From positions 75,584 to 139,583 of the forward strand of contig NZ_LGEC01000002.1 of the NCBI RefSeq assembly GCF_001279585.1: 64,000 nucleotides of DNA. Reading direction: 5' to 3'. The stretch's first letter is position 1. The number at the start of each line of letters is the position of its first letter. The notes beneath the pieces are model-generated. The model was not told where the DNA came from and did not search any database. It saw only the letters and a program-made list of their open reading frames with translations. Source of the stretch: Nocardiopsis sp. NRRL B-16309 (lineage in GTDB: Bacteria > Actinomycetota > Actinomycetes > Streptosporangiales > Streptosporangiaceae). Positions 1 to 10,111 of this stretch are shown one piece after another. A program made the translations under genes and the position numbers.

Positions 1-74
1 GGTGCCTGCAGGAGGAGTCTCTGCCGCCAGCGAGGAACGAGCCAGGCAGTAGCGACGACGAAGGACCCGGCGTG

Positions 75-113
75 AAGCGCCCCGAGTCAAGCGCCCCGAG
101 TCAAGCGCCCCGA
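75..113. repeat. 14-bp tandem repeat beyond the lepA stop
   Basis: The unit aagcgccccgagtc occurs at 75-88 and 89-102, with a partial third copy at 103-113. It lies between the window edge and the lepA stop codon at 121. No gene is visible in bases 1-120. The repeat may simply be slippage in a GC-rich spacer. Confidence 0.8.
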
Positions 114-120
114 ACCACCA

Positions 121-1959
<1,839 letters not shown>

Positions 1960-2273
1960 CGTGCTCCGTTCACAGGTTGGGGTCGGGGTCGCGCGCGAGA
2001 TCCGCGCCGTCCCGCCGCGGCCGGGGCCTACGGCATCGTCCATCATCCCACGATGGCGGGGCGCCCTCTCCGGGGGACCGCCGCCCTCCGTGCGGCAGTA
2101 TGGGCACGGACGCGGGACCGGGACCGGTCCCCCACGGCCTTCGCCGCTGCCGGTGGATCACCGGGAGCGGTCCGCGGACATCCGGTCCCGTGCCCAGATT
2201 ATGCGACCTGGGACCGGGAACGGGCCGCCGCGGCGCGAGGCGCGGGGTCCGCGGCCGTGGAGGGAGTGAGCCG
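1960..2273. other. Intergenic region between divergent lepA and the secreted-protein gene
   Basis: This 314-bp gap should carry the divergent promoters of lepA and the gene at 2274. It is GC-rich throughout and I cannot pick out convincing -35/-10 boxes. No conserved small gene was recognised; open frames here are extensions of the neighbours. Confidence 0.5.
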
Positions 2274-3248
2274 GTGAAGTGGCTGTTCACGCGGGTGCTG
2301 GCGGGTGTGGCCGCGGTCGTGGTCGTGCTGGTGGGAGCGGGTGCGCTGCTCGCCTACCAGTACTCGGGCGACCCCGCCCCGTGGGCGGTGTCCCAGGGCG
2401 CCGACGCCGCGTGGGTCGGGTCGTGGGAGGACACCGACGCCCTGGCCGCGGTCCTGGACACCGGTGGTGTCGACACGGTGTACGTGTACGCGGGCGACAT
2501 CGGCGACGAGGGCGGCGTCAGCCGGGTGGCAGACACCGACGCGCTGCTGGCGTGGCTGGGCGACGAGTACCCGGACGTGCGCCCGCTGGCGTGGCTGCGG
2601 CACGTGCGGACGGGGTCGTCGCTGGTCCAGGACCGGTTCGGAGAGGACGCCCGGGAGGCGCTGGCGTCCGAGGCGGCGGAGGTGGCGGGCGACGGGTTCG
2701 CGGGCGTGCACCTGGAGGTGCGTCCGGTCACCGTGAACGACCCGTCGGTGCCGGAGCTGGTGTCGATGGTCCGCGAGGAGCTGGGCGAGGACCCGGTGCT
2801 GTCGGTGCAGGCCCAGCACGTGGAGCTGCTGCCGGGCGGGCGGATGCCGTCGTTCGTGGTCGAGCGCGAGGAGAAGTACTGGTCGAAGGGGTACCTGGAC
2901 CGCGTGACCGGGGAAGCGGACGAGGTCGTCCTGCCGGGTGTGGACGCGGGGATGCCGGGCGAGGCGCTGTACGGCGGTTTCATGGTCCGGCAGGTGAACG
3001 AGGCCGTGGCCGCGCTGAGTACACGCGAGGAGGTGACCGTGCGGTTCGGTCTGCCCACCTACGACAGCCCCGCGTGGGGCGGGGGCGAGGAGCACGAGTC
3101 GCCGGAGACCGCCCTGGCCGGGATCCGCCTGGGCATGACCGGCGCGGAGCCCCCGGAATCGATGACCGTCGGTGTGGCGTTCTACGTGGCCGACGAGGCG
3201 GACGCGGACGACCTCGCGGCCTATCGCGCCGGCTGGCTGCTGACGTGA
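2274..3248 (+). CDS. Predicted membrane-anchored or secreted TIM-barrel-like protein, function unknown
   Basis: The GTG start follows a GGAGGGAG ribosome binding site. Of 324 residues, the first ~30 form one strongly hydrophobic segment (VLAGVAAVVVVLVGAGALLAY), so the rest is probably outside the membrane. The body alternates short beta-strands with helices and has segments such as VDTVYVYAGDIGD, FAGVHLEVRPV, DEVVLPGVDAG and VRFGLPTYD, reminiscent of TIM-barrel glycoside-hydrolase-like folds. I do not recognise the family and see no definite catalytic pair, so no activity is assigned. It sits between lepA and rpsT, and the rpsT leader hairpins begin shortly after its stop. Confidence 0.8.
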   Translation: MKWLFTRVLAGVAAVVVVLVGAGALLAYQYSGDPAPWAVSQGADAAWVGSWEDTDALAAVLDTGGVDTVYVYAGDIGDEGGVSRVADTDALLAWLGDEYPDVRPLAWLRHVRTGSSLVQDRFGEDAREALASEAAEVAGDGFAGVHLEVRPVTVNDPSVPELVSMVREELGEDPVLSVQAQHVELLPGGRMPSFVVEREEKYWSKGYLDRVTGEADEVVLPGVDAGMPGEALYGGFMVRQVNEAVAALSTREEVTVRFGLPTYDSPAWGGGEEHESPETALAGIRLGMTGAEPPESMTVGVAFYVADEADADDLAAYRAGWLLT

Positions 3249-3281
3249 GATGCGCGAAGTGGTGTCTCGGTGGGGCATACT

Positions 3282-3318
3282 GGAAGTCCGTGTCTCGGAC
3301 TTCCACGGGATCCCGTGG
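3282..3318 (+). promoter_or_regulatory. Structured leader upstream of rpsT (two adjacent hairpins)
   Basis: Two perfect inverted repeats lie between the previous stop (3248) and rpsT (3432). One is ggaagtccg/cggacttcc (3282-3290 with 3296-3304). The other is the 16-bp palindrome ccacgggatcccgtgg (3303-3318), which shares two bases with the first, so the two folds partly compete. A catact element just upstream (3276-3281) could be a -10 box. This could be the terminator of the upstream gene or an rpsT leader structure. Confidence 0.5.
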
Positions 3319-3431
3319 TCTCTCACACCCAGCGTCGGCGCCCACGCCGGCCTCTCGCGGAACGGCTGCCCGCGAGATGAGCCGCCTGTTCGACCGACGC
3401 GCAGATCTGATCAACTGGAGCACGTTTTCGC

Positions 3432-3704
3432 ATGGCGAACATCAAGTCGCAGAAGAAGCGCATCAAGCAGAACGAGAAGGCTCGTATCCGCAACCAGGCG
3501 GTGCGCTCCCAGCTGAAGACGGCCATCCGCAAGTTCCGTGAGGCTGCCGAGGCCGGGGACGTCGAGAAGGCCACCGTCGCCCAGCGCGACGCCGCGCGAC
3601 TGCTGGACAAGGCGCACAGCAAGGGCGTCATCCACAAGAACCAGGCCGCGAACCGCAAGTCCGCGATCGCCAAGCGCCTGCACGAGCTGCAGCCCGCTGC
3701 CTGA
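3432..3704 (+). CDS. rpsT: 30S ribosomal protein S20
   Basis: Small, basic 90-residue protein beginning MANIKSQKKRIKQNEKARIRN, the S20 signature. It binds 16S rRNA early in small-subunit assembly. Length and the Lys/Arg-rich helical character match the family. The gene is preceded by a structured leader and followed by a 14-bp perfect hairpin, so it is probably monocistronic. Confidence 0.98.
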   Translation: MANIKSQKKRIKQNEKARIRNQAVRSQLKTAIRKFREAAEAGDVEKATVAQRDAARLLDKAHSKGVIHKNQAANRKSAIAKRLHELQPAA

Positions 3705-3716
3705 TCCAGGCTCCTA

Positions 3717-3751
3717 GGACCCGGCCCGGTGGTGCACACCGGGCCGGGTCC
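3717..3751 (+). terminator. Terminator of rpsT
   Basis: Perfect 14-bp stem ggacccggcccggt (3717-3730) with accgggccgggtcc (3738-3751) around a 7-nt loop, 12 bp after the rpsT stop. It is followed by ttcgctgt rather than a long T-run, as is usual in high-GC actinomycetes. Confidence 0.85.
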
Positions 3752-3828
3752 TTCGCTGTCCGGCGGAGTTATCCACAGGCGGAGATCGTCTGATGACACA
3801 GCGTTGAGGCTTCCTTACCGTTGCGTTC

Positions 3829-5535
3829 ATGACCCTTCACCGCCGTCGGCGCCCACACTCCCCCGCACCTCAGGACCGGCTCCGTGCGCTCGGGCTGGCG
3901 GACTCCCCCGCCGCACGGCGCCTGCACGCCCGGGTCCCCCGACCGACCGGGGCCGCCGCCCCGCCCCCACCGATCCCGCGGGCACCGTACGCGCTCGACA
4001 CGGCCGACGCGCCCTACGGCCCGCCCGTGGACGGCGCGGACACCCCGGACCCCGGGGGCACCGCGGTCACCGTTGACGGCGCGGATGGTACGGATGGCGC
4101 GGACAGTGCGCTCACCGTTGACAGCGCGGACGAGGACGCGCTGGAGACCACCGTCCAGCGCACCCGTCTGGTGCCCGTGGTGGAACCCGACCCGGACGCG
4201 GTTCCCACCGAACGCCTTCGTCCGGCCCAGAGCCACCGCGACGCCCGTTCGCGAGCCGCCCGGCCCGGCCCCCGGCAGACCGGAGGCCAGGGTCCCGCCC
4301 GTGTCTGGTCCGGTCCCCGGCAGGTCAGGGGCCACGGCCCCGCCCGTGCCTGGCGAGGCCATGATCCCGGCCCCCGCCCAACGGTCCCCGACGGGCGGAG
4401 TCGGCCGCACGCCCGGGTGGACGCCCCATCGCCGCCGCAAGAGCGCGATCCCACCACAGGCCCGGACGGGCGGAGTCGGGCGCACGCCCGCGTGGATACC
4501 CCATCGACGCGGCAGGAGCGGAACCCCACCACAGGCCCGGACGGGCGAAGCCCGCACCCGCACGCTCCCGTGGTCGCCGGTCAGGCACCGGTAGCTCCAC
4601 CCCCTCACGGCGGCGACACCCGACCGGCCCGCTCGCCTTCGACGACACCGCCCCCACACCACGACCCCGCGTCAGGGCGACCACCACACACATCGAACGT
4701 CGGCACAGGACCGAACAGCCGGACCGGGCACGCACGCGGGCCGCGGTGGGGCACGGACACCCCATCCCGGGCCGAGGACGGTGCCGGGTCGGTCCCTGCT
4801 CCACCGGAGGACGGTCCTCGGCTCCCCGACGCCGACGCGGAACCGCGGAGGCCCTCCCGAGCGGAGCGCGGGTCTTCGGTGGGCGGGGCGGCGAGGCCGC
4901 CGTCCGGGTACACCGAGTTCGATCCCGACGAATCCCTCCTGGAGCGCTGGACCCGGCGGTGGACCGCCCACGCGGCACTGTCGCGGCGGGCCGTCCTGGC
5001 TCTGACGGTCCTCGGCCTGCTCGCCGTGGGAGCGACGCTCATGGCACTGCGGGACCGGCCGCAGACCATCGAGCCGGACACGGCCGTACAGGCGGCGACC
5101 GGTCCCGCCCCGGAATCGAGCACGGCTCCGGGCGGGGACGTCATCGTCCACGTGAGCGGGGACGTCGCCGAGCCCGGGCTCTACACCCTGGAGCCCGGGT
5201 CACGGGTCTCCGACGCCGTGGAAGCGGCGGGCGGCCCGCTGCCGGAGGCCGATCTCGACCGGCTCAATCTGGCGCGCCCGCTGACGGACGGCGAACAGAT
5301 CGTGGTCGGCCCGCCCGATCCAGAGGGCACCGCGGCCGGGTCGCTGGTCAACGTCAACCAGGCCGACGCCGCCACCCTGGAGACCCTCCCCGGGATCGGC
5401 GAGGTCATCGCGGCCAACATCATCGCCCACCGCGAGGAACACGGCCCCTTCGTCCAGATCGAGGACCTGCGCGACGTGAGCAAGATCGGCGACTCGGTCC
5501 TGGCGGACATCACGCCCCTCATCACGGTGGGGTGA
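3829..5535 (+). CDS. comEA: ComEA-family DNA-binding protein with long low-complexity N-terminus
   Basis: The C-terminal ~200 residues are a normal ComEA: a transmembrane helix near residue 390, an SLBB-like domain (VIVHVSGDVAEPGLYTL), and helix-hairpin-helix repeats (NVNQADAATLETLPGIGEVI) that bind DNA without sequence specificity at the cell surface. The preceding ~370 residues are Arg/Pro/Gly/Asp-rich and probably disordered and cytoplasmic, including a 25-residue tandem repeat. ComEA proteins are usually 200-300 residues, so 568 is unusual. The ATG at 3829 has a weak ribosome binding site, and a later start inside the low-complexity part cannot be excluded. It is followed after 7 bp by comEC. 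Confidence 0.85.
   Translation: MTLHRRRRPHSPAPQDRLRALGLADSPAARRLHARVPRPTGAAAPPPPIPRAPYALDTADAPYGPPVDGADTPDPGGTAVTVDGADGTDGADSALTVDSADEDALETTVQRTRLVPVVEPDPDAVPTERLRPAQSHRDARSRAARPGPRQTGGQGPARVWSGPRQVRGHGPARAWRGHDPGPRPTVPDGRSRPHARVDAPSPPQERDPTTGPDGRSRAHARVDTPSTRQERNPTTGPDGRSPHPHAPVVAGQAPVAPPPHGGDTRPARSPSTTPPPHHDPASGRPPHTSNVGTGPNSRTGHARGPRWGTDTPSRAEDGAGSVPAPPEDGPRLPDADAEPRRPSRAERGSSVGGAARPPSGYTEFDPDESLLERWTRRWTAHAALSRRAVLALTVLGLLAVGATLMALRDRPQTIEPDTAVQAATGPAPESSTAPGGDVIVHVSGDVAEPGLYTLEPGSRVSDAVEAAGGPLPEADLDRLNLARPLTDGEQIVVGPPDPEGTAAGSLVNVNQADAATLETLPGIGEVIAANIIAHREEHGPFVQIEDLRDVSKIGDSVLADITPLITVG
4390..4560 (+). repeat. 75-bp tandem repeat inside comEA
   Basis: Copies beginning gacgggcg occur at 4390, 4465 and 4540 (the third partial), exactly 75 bp apart, so the frame is kept. 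Each codes for ~25 residues of the type DGRSR-HARVD-P-QER-PTTGP. Copies are imperfect, suggesting an older duplication. Confidence 0.85.
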
Positions 5536-5542
5536 GCCGACC

Positions 5543-7885
5543 GTGACGACGTGGCTCGGGACGGACGCCGACGGCTGGGACCGGCCGCCGGACCTGCGCC
5601 TGCTGGCACCGGCGGTGTCGGCCTGGCTGACGGCGCTGGCCGCCCTGGCGGTGCCAGCGTGGGTGTCGTGGTCCTTCGCCGCGGCCGCGGGCTGCGCGGC
5701 GGTCGGCGTGTACGTCGTGGCCCGGCCGCCCTGGGAGGTGCTCGCCCTCACCGGAGCCGCCGTGCTGGCCTGTGCCGCGACCGTGGCGGCGGTCACCGGT
5801 GTCCATGTGCACCGTGTGGCCTCCAGCGCCGCCGCGGAGGCGGTCGAGCACGGGCGGCCGGTGGAGTTCACCGGCGTCGTGACCGCGGATCCGCGGGCGC
5901 GGGCGGGGACACCGCGCCCCGGGCGTCCGGAATGGGTGGTCCAGGCGCGTACCTCGTGGGTGGACGACGTCGGGCGACAGCACGGCGCGCGGGCGCCGGT
6001 GGTGGTCCTGGCCTCCGGAGAGGGCTGGGAGGGGCTCCTGCCCGGCCAGGAGTTCCGGGTCGGCGGCCGTTTCGTGGCGGCCCCCGACGATCCCCTGACG
6101 GCCGCGCTCGTGCTCGTGCGCGGCCCGCCGGAGCACGTGGTGGAACCGAGCCGGTCCCAGGCGCTGGCCGGCGACGTGCGCGCCGGATTGCGTCGGGCCG
6201 CCGCCGAGCTCGACCAGCCCGAACGCGGGCTCCTGCCCGCGCTAATCGTCGGCGACGTGTCCGAGCTGCGGCCGCAGACCGCCGACGACTTCCGGGCGAC
6301 CGGGATGACGCACCTGTTGACCGTGTCCGGAGCCAATCTGGCGATCCTCACCGGGTTCGTGCTGGCGGTGGCCCGGTTGGTGCGGGCTCCCCCGTGGGCG
6401 TCGGTGGTGGGCGGCGCGGTGATGATCTGGGTGTTCGTGCTGGTCTGCCGCCCCGAGCCGAGTGTGGTGCGCGCGGCGGTGATGGGCTCCCTCGGGCTGC
6501 TGGCACTGGCCGCCGGACGGCCGCACGCGGCGCTGGGCGCGCTGAACGTCACCGTGGTCGGTGTGCTGTTCGTGGCGCCCGGGCTGGCCGACTCGTACGG
6601 TTTCGCGCTGTCGGTCCTGGCCACGGCGGGCATCGTGCTGCTGGCGCCGCCGTGGACGAGATCGTGGTCGCGCCGGTTGCCGCTGCCGCTGGCCGAGGCC
6701 TGCGCGGTCGCGGCGGCGGCGCACGTGGCCGTCGCCCCGGTTCTGGTGCTGTTGTCGGGCGAGGTGTCGTGGGTGACGGTCCCGGCCAACGTGCTCGCGG
6801 CGCCGGTGGTCGCCCTGGTGACCGTCTGCGGCGCCGTGGTCGCGGTGCTCGGCGTGGTCTGGGAGGGAGGCGCGGCGGTGGCGGTGTACCCGCCCGGCTG
6901 GGGGGCGGCGTGGCTCGCGGCGGTGGCCGAGGTGGGGGCGGGAGTCCCCTATGGAGCCTTGCCGTGGCGGTCGGACGTGGCCGGGGGCCTGCTCCTGGCC
7001 GGGCTGGTGGTGGTCCTGCTGCTCACGCGCGGGCGGGCCAGACGCGTGATCGCGGCGGGCGTGGTGGCTTTCCTGGTCCTGGGGCTGGCCGCGCGCTGCC
7101 TGCCCGGCGGCTGGCCGCCGTCGGGCTGGGCGCTGGTGGCGTGCGACGTGGGGCAGGGCGACGCGTTCGTGCTGTCGGTGGCTCCGGGCACCGCTGTGGT
7201 GGCCGACACGGGGGACGACCCGGACCTGATCGACGACTGTCTGGGCCGGTTGGGGGTGCGCGACGTTCCGCTGCTCGTGCTCAGCCACGACCACGCCGAC
7301 CACGTGGACGGCACACCGGGTGTGCTGCGCCACCGTCGGGTGCACACGGCGCTGGCACCCGAGGGGTTCGCGGACTCGGCGACCGGGCGACTGCTGAAGG
7401 AGGAGGGGATCGATCTGCTGGCCGCCGCGCGGGGCCGGTCGCTGCGGGTGGGCCCGTGGCTGTTGCGGGTGCTGTGGCCCGAACCGGGGTACTCCGGGAC
7501 GCTGAACAACGCCTCGGTGGTGGCCCGCGCGGACGGGCCGGCGCTCTCGGTCCTGCTGACCGGCGATGTCGAGGAGGAGGCACAGAGATTCCTGGTCAAC
7601 GGGCCGGACGCCGGGCTGCTGGCGGTGACCGTGCTCACGACGCCCCACCACGGCGCCGCGACGCAGGATCCCGCGTTCCTGGACGCCACCGCTCCCGTGG
7701 TCGCGGTGACGTCGGTGGGCGCCGACAACCCGTACGGCCACCCGGCCGCCTCCACCTGGAACCGGCTGGAGCGGTCGGCGCGGGTGAACCTGCGCACCGA
7801 CCGCGACGGCGACGTGGCCGTGCTCGACGGGACCGGGTCCGGTGTGCCCCTGGTGGTCACACGCGGCCCCCGGTCGACGCCGTGA
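5543..7885 (+). CDS. comEC: ComEC/Rec2 family competence membrane channel
   Basis: A 780-residue polytopic membrane protein. The N-terminal half has hydrophobic helices and an OB-like domain. The middle carries the ComEC competence domain (LLTVSGANLAILTGFVLA). The C-terminus is a metallo-beta-lactamase domain with DVGQGDAFVL and the metal motif SHDHADHVDG. In competent bacteria ComEC passes single-stranded DNA across the membrane, and the beta-lactamase domain has been proposed to degrade the non-transported strand. The GTG at 5543 is 7 bp after comEA, so the two are co-transcribed. Whether this organism is naturally competent cannot be told from sequence. Confidence 0.95.
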   Translation: MTTWLGTDADGWDRPPDLRLLAPAVSAWLTALAALAVPAWVSWSFAAAAGCAAVGVYVVARPPWEVLALTGAAVLACAATVAAVTGVHVHRVASSAAAEAVEHGRPVEFTGVVTADPRARAGTPRPGRPEWVVQARTSWVDDVGRQHGARAPVVVLASGEGWEGLLPGQEFRVGGRFVAAPDDPLTAALVLVRGPPEHVVEPSRSQALAGDVRAGLRRAAAELDQPERGLLPALIVGDVSELRPQTADDFRATGMTHLLTVSGANLAILTGFVLAVARLVRAPPWASVVGGAVMIWVFVLVCRPEPSVVRAAVMGSLGLLALAAGRPHAALGALNVTVVGVLFVAPGLADSYGFALSVLATAGIVLLAPPWTRSWSRRLPLPLAEACAVAAAAHVAVAPVLVLLSGEVSWVTVPANVLAAPVVALVTVCGAVVAVLGVVWEGGAAVAVYPPGWGAAWLAAVAEVGAGVPYGALPWRSDVAGGLLLAGLVVVLLLTRGRARRVIAAGVVAFLVLGLAARCLPGGWPPSGWALVACDVGQGDAFVLSVAPGTAVVADTGDDPDLIDDCLGRLGVRDVPLLVLSHDHADHVDGTPGVLRHRRVHTALAPEGFADSATGRLLKEEGIDLLAAARGRSLRVGPWLLRVLWPEPGYSGTLNNASVVARADGPALSVLLTGDVEEEAQRFLVNGPDAGLLAVTVLTTPHHGAATQDPAFLDATAPVVAVTSVGADNPYGHPAASTWNRLERSARVNLRTDRDGDVAVLDGTGSGVPLVVTRGPRSTP

Positions 7886-7908
7886 ACCGCCTCCGGGCAC
7901 GGACCGGG

Positions 7909-8571
7909 TCAGGTGGACGAGTAGTGGCCCGAGAGGAGGTCGTGCGGGGCGCTCCACGGGGACGGGGTCTCCTTGGCCCCGAAGAAGTCGCCGCCCTTGC
8001 GCTGGGTGTCGTCGGTCCCCCAGTCCTCGTCCCTGCCGACCTTGCGCAGACGGGGGATGTGCTTGCGGCAGTGGATGTAGGCCTCCTCGACGTGGATCAT
8101 CGTCCACATCATCGCCCGCTGGCCGGGCACCTCCGGCAGGGGCAGCCCGTGGATGCGGGGCCGCAGGTGGTCGTCCTCCACGAGCTTGGCCCGGCCGTTG
8201 ACGTGCAGGCCGATACGGTCGTGCTCGAAGTCGAGGAACATCAGCCCGATGTGCGGGTTCTCCATGATGTTCCCCGCGCTGGCGAACACGCCGTTGCCGC
8301 GGTACTCGGGGTAGACGAGTGTCTGGTCGTCTACCACGTGGACGAAGCCGGGCGGTCCGGCCCGGAAGCTGGAGTCGCACTCGCCCCTGCCGTCCGAGGT
8401 GGCGATGAACAGCATCTCCTGCCGCGCGATGAACTCGCGCATCCGCGGGTTGAGGCGGTCCAGCATCTGGTCCTGGTAGAACCGGTCGGCGCGTGCGCCC
8501 GTTCCCGTCACCGCTTGGACATGGCGCTCGCCCGTGGTGCCGGGCGCGCGGTTCTGGTCGGTCTCATTCAT
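7909..8571 (-). CDS. Pyridoxamine 5'-phosphate oxidase-fold flavoprotein
   Basis: 220 residues with a PPOX/FMN-binding split-barrel: REFIARQEMLFIATSDGRGE, then GFVHVVDDQTLVYPEYRGNG and NPHIGLMFLDFE. The family includes F420- and FMN-dependent oxidoreductases acting on small molecules; the substrate here is unknown. I start at MNETDQN (8571), behind a GAAGG element. It lies 52 bp downstream of the globin gene on the same strand, so the two probably form an operon. It converges with comEC. Confidence 0.88.
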   Translation of the reverse strand: MNETDQNRAPGTTGERHVQAVTGTGARADRFYQDQMLDRLNPRMREFIARQEMLFIATSDGRGECDSSFRAGPPGFVHVVDDQTLVYPEYRGNGVFASAGNIMENPHIGLMFLDFEHDRIGLHVNGRAKLVEDDHLRPRIHGLPLPEVPGQRAMMWTMIHVEEAYIHCRKHIPRLRKVGRDEDWGTDDTQRKGGDFFGAKETPSPWSAPHDLLSGHYSST

Positions 8572-8623
8572 CTGCACGTACCTTCGACGGGGTGTGGGCG
8601 GGATGGGGGTGTCGGCCGACCGG

Positions 8624-9496
8624 TCAGCGCGACGGGCGGTGGGCCCGGTCGCGTCGCGGGACGTCGTAGGTGTGCCTGGGCGCGGGCGTCCGCGGATTCG
8701 CGCGCGGGGGCACACCGGACGGTGCCGAAGGCGGCGGCTCCCCGGGGGCGGCCGTGCCGGAGGGAGCGGGGGCCTGCGGGTTACCCCGCGACGGAACCGG
8801 CACCTGCTGGTCCCCGTGGGTGGCCGCGGCGGGAGGAGCGGGCGTCGGCCCGTTCCCGTGGGCGGGCGCTCCGGAGGGGACGGGCACCCGCTCGTTCCCG
8901 TGGACGGGCGCTCCGGAGGGGACGGATTCCCGGACGGCCTGCGGAGTACCGGGCGCCCGCCGCCGGGGGTTCACGTGCTCAGCGGCCCGCTCCGCTCCGG
9001 CGAGCATGTTGGCGGTGATCCACTCGTAGACCAGCACCCACGCCGAACTCATCGAGGACGACCAGGTCGGGGAGATCTCGCTGACCGCACGGACCAGGGA
9101 GCGCCCGACGAACGGGTAGTGCTCGGGCTTGACGTTCAGCTCCCTCTGGTGCTGCGCGCCCAGGTCCTGCAGGTAGCCGGCGACGTCGTCCGGCGAGTCG
9201 AGGTGCCGGACGACCTCCAGCAGCGCGGTGGCCATGCGCTTGTGCTGTGGTCGCAGGTCGTCGGGGAACATGGCCCGGACGTCGGGGGCCATGGCGAAGA
9301 GGTTCTCGTAGAAGCGCTCGGCGAGCCGGGTGGATCCGGCGGGCAGTCTCGCGCATGACGCGCGGACCGCCTCGATGACCGACTCGTCGGGCAGTGGGAC
9401 TTCGGTGATGCGGCGGGGAGACAAGGGCGGTTCCAGGTGTTCGGGTAGCGGGGACGCACCGGAGGGAGGCGCTGGAGCGCGGTGGGGGTACGGCAC
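8624..9496 (-). CDS. Globin-domain protein with Pro/Gly-rich C-terminal tail
   Basis: Residues ~30-175 form a flavohemoglobin-type globin: ESVIEAVRASCARLPAG, FYENLFAMAPDVRAMFP, and the F-helix segment ELNVKPEHYPFVGRSL containing the probable proximal haem histidine. There is no FAD/NAD reductase module. Instead the last ~115 residues are a Pro/Ala/Gly-rich, probably disordered tail with a 14-residue repeat. Likely role is O2 or NO binding or dioxygenation (family knowledge). The GTG at 9496 lacks a clear ribosome binding site, so the true start may lie further downstream. A PPOX flavoprotein follows. Confidence 0.88.
   Translation of the reverse strand: MPYPHRAPAPPSGASPLPEHLEPPLSPRRITEVPLPDESVIEAVRASCARLPAGSTRLAERFYENLFAMAPDVRAMFPDDLRPQHKRMATALLEVVRHLDSPDDVAGYLQDLGAQHQRELNVKPEHYPFVGRSLVRAVSEISPTWSSSMSSAWVLVYEWITANMLAGAERAAEHVNPRRRAPGTPQAVRESVPSGAPVHGNERVPVPSGAPAHGNGPTPAPPAAATHGDQQVPVPSRGNPQAPAPSGTAAPGEPPPSAPSGVPPRANPRTPAPRHTYDVPRRDRAHRPSR
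8851..8925 (-). repeat. 42-bp direct repeat in the globin tail
   Basis: The 33-bp core beginning cgttcccgtgg at 8851-8883 recurs at 8893-8925 with a single change, giving a 42-bp (14-codon) period that encodes repeated VPSGAP-HGN. It is part of the low-complexity tail of the globin. Confidence 0.8.
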
Positions 9497-10111
9497 GGAG
9501 TCCGGGCATGGGCGCTCGCCCCTGCACGGACCGCCGAGGGCCGAACGGGCTTCAGGTCTTCGCTGCCGGGTGTGCCTCGGGCTCTGGCGGAGCCGGCGGT
9601 CCGGGGACCGTCAAGCTCCCGGAGAACTCACTCCGACGGGGTGAAGACGGTCCGGCCCCCTCGTCCGGGGCGCGGTCTGTGGCTGTACGGCGACCGTCCG
9701 CTGAAGGCACCTGTCGCGCCCGGGCGTGCTGCCCGAGGACGGGGGGAAGGGGTGCGGAGGCTGTCCGACAGTATCGAGAATGCGAGTTCCCTCAACGCTG
9801 CCTGGCCTTTTCCGGCCCCAAGGGTCCGCTGGTGAGCGGCTCTTGGGAGCACATGTCGGGGAGGCTGTGGACGCGTATGCATGCATACGTCGCTCTATGT
9901 GCCGATTTCGCGATGCACTGTAACAGAACTTCTCATGAGACACACAGTTACCGGTGTGTAACTTGAGCACCATTTCCGGACGATCGCTTGCCCGAACCAG
10001 GTCAGACCATTTCTCGACGCCCGGAGAGCCGCGCAGAGCTGTCGGTCCGGCCCTTCCGGATCATCCGCACGGCGCGGCCGAACGGTCCCCGGATCGTGGC
10101 ATGCTCGGTGT
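9497..10111. other. 615-bp divergent intergenic region between globin and holA
   Basis: No credible gene is seen. The stretch at 9870-9970 is less GC-rich than its surroundings and contains a 16-bp palindrome (annotated separately), so it probably holds the control region for the globin-PPOX pair and the holA promoter. If the globin start is mis-set, the gap is longer. Confidence 0.6.
9874..9889. promoter_or_regulatory. 16-bp perfect palindrome cgtatgcatgcatacg, candidate operator
   Basis: This is a perfect dyad in an AT-richer patch of the globin/holA intergenic region. It resembles a dimeric repressor site; NO-sensing NsrR sites also have ATGCAT-type cores, but I cannot assign a regulator from sequence alone. 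Confidence 0.4.

Noticed and set aside
4390..4560. Possible CRISPR-like or regulatory repeat array
   Set aside because: The repeats are direct tandem units of 75 bp with no spacers, and encode in-frame repeats of ComEA.
5551..9018. Very long plus-strand open frame (over 1,100 codons) across comEC and the PPOX gene
   Set aside because: It is an out-of-frame reading of comEC, rich in Arg/Gly/Ala with no domain, produced by high GC at third codon positions.
9611..9973. Small minus-strand gene in the globin/holA gap
   Set aside because: No conserved features or ribosome binding site, and it would span the palindrome and AT-rich control region.
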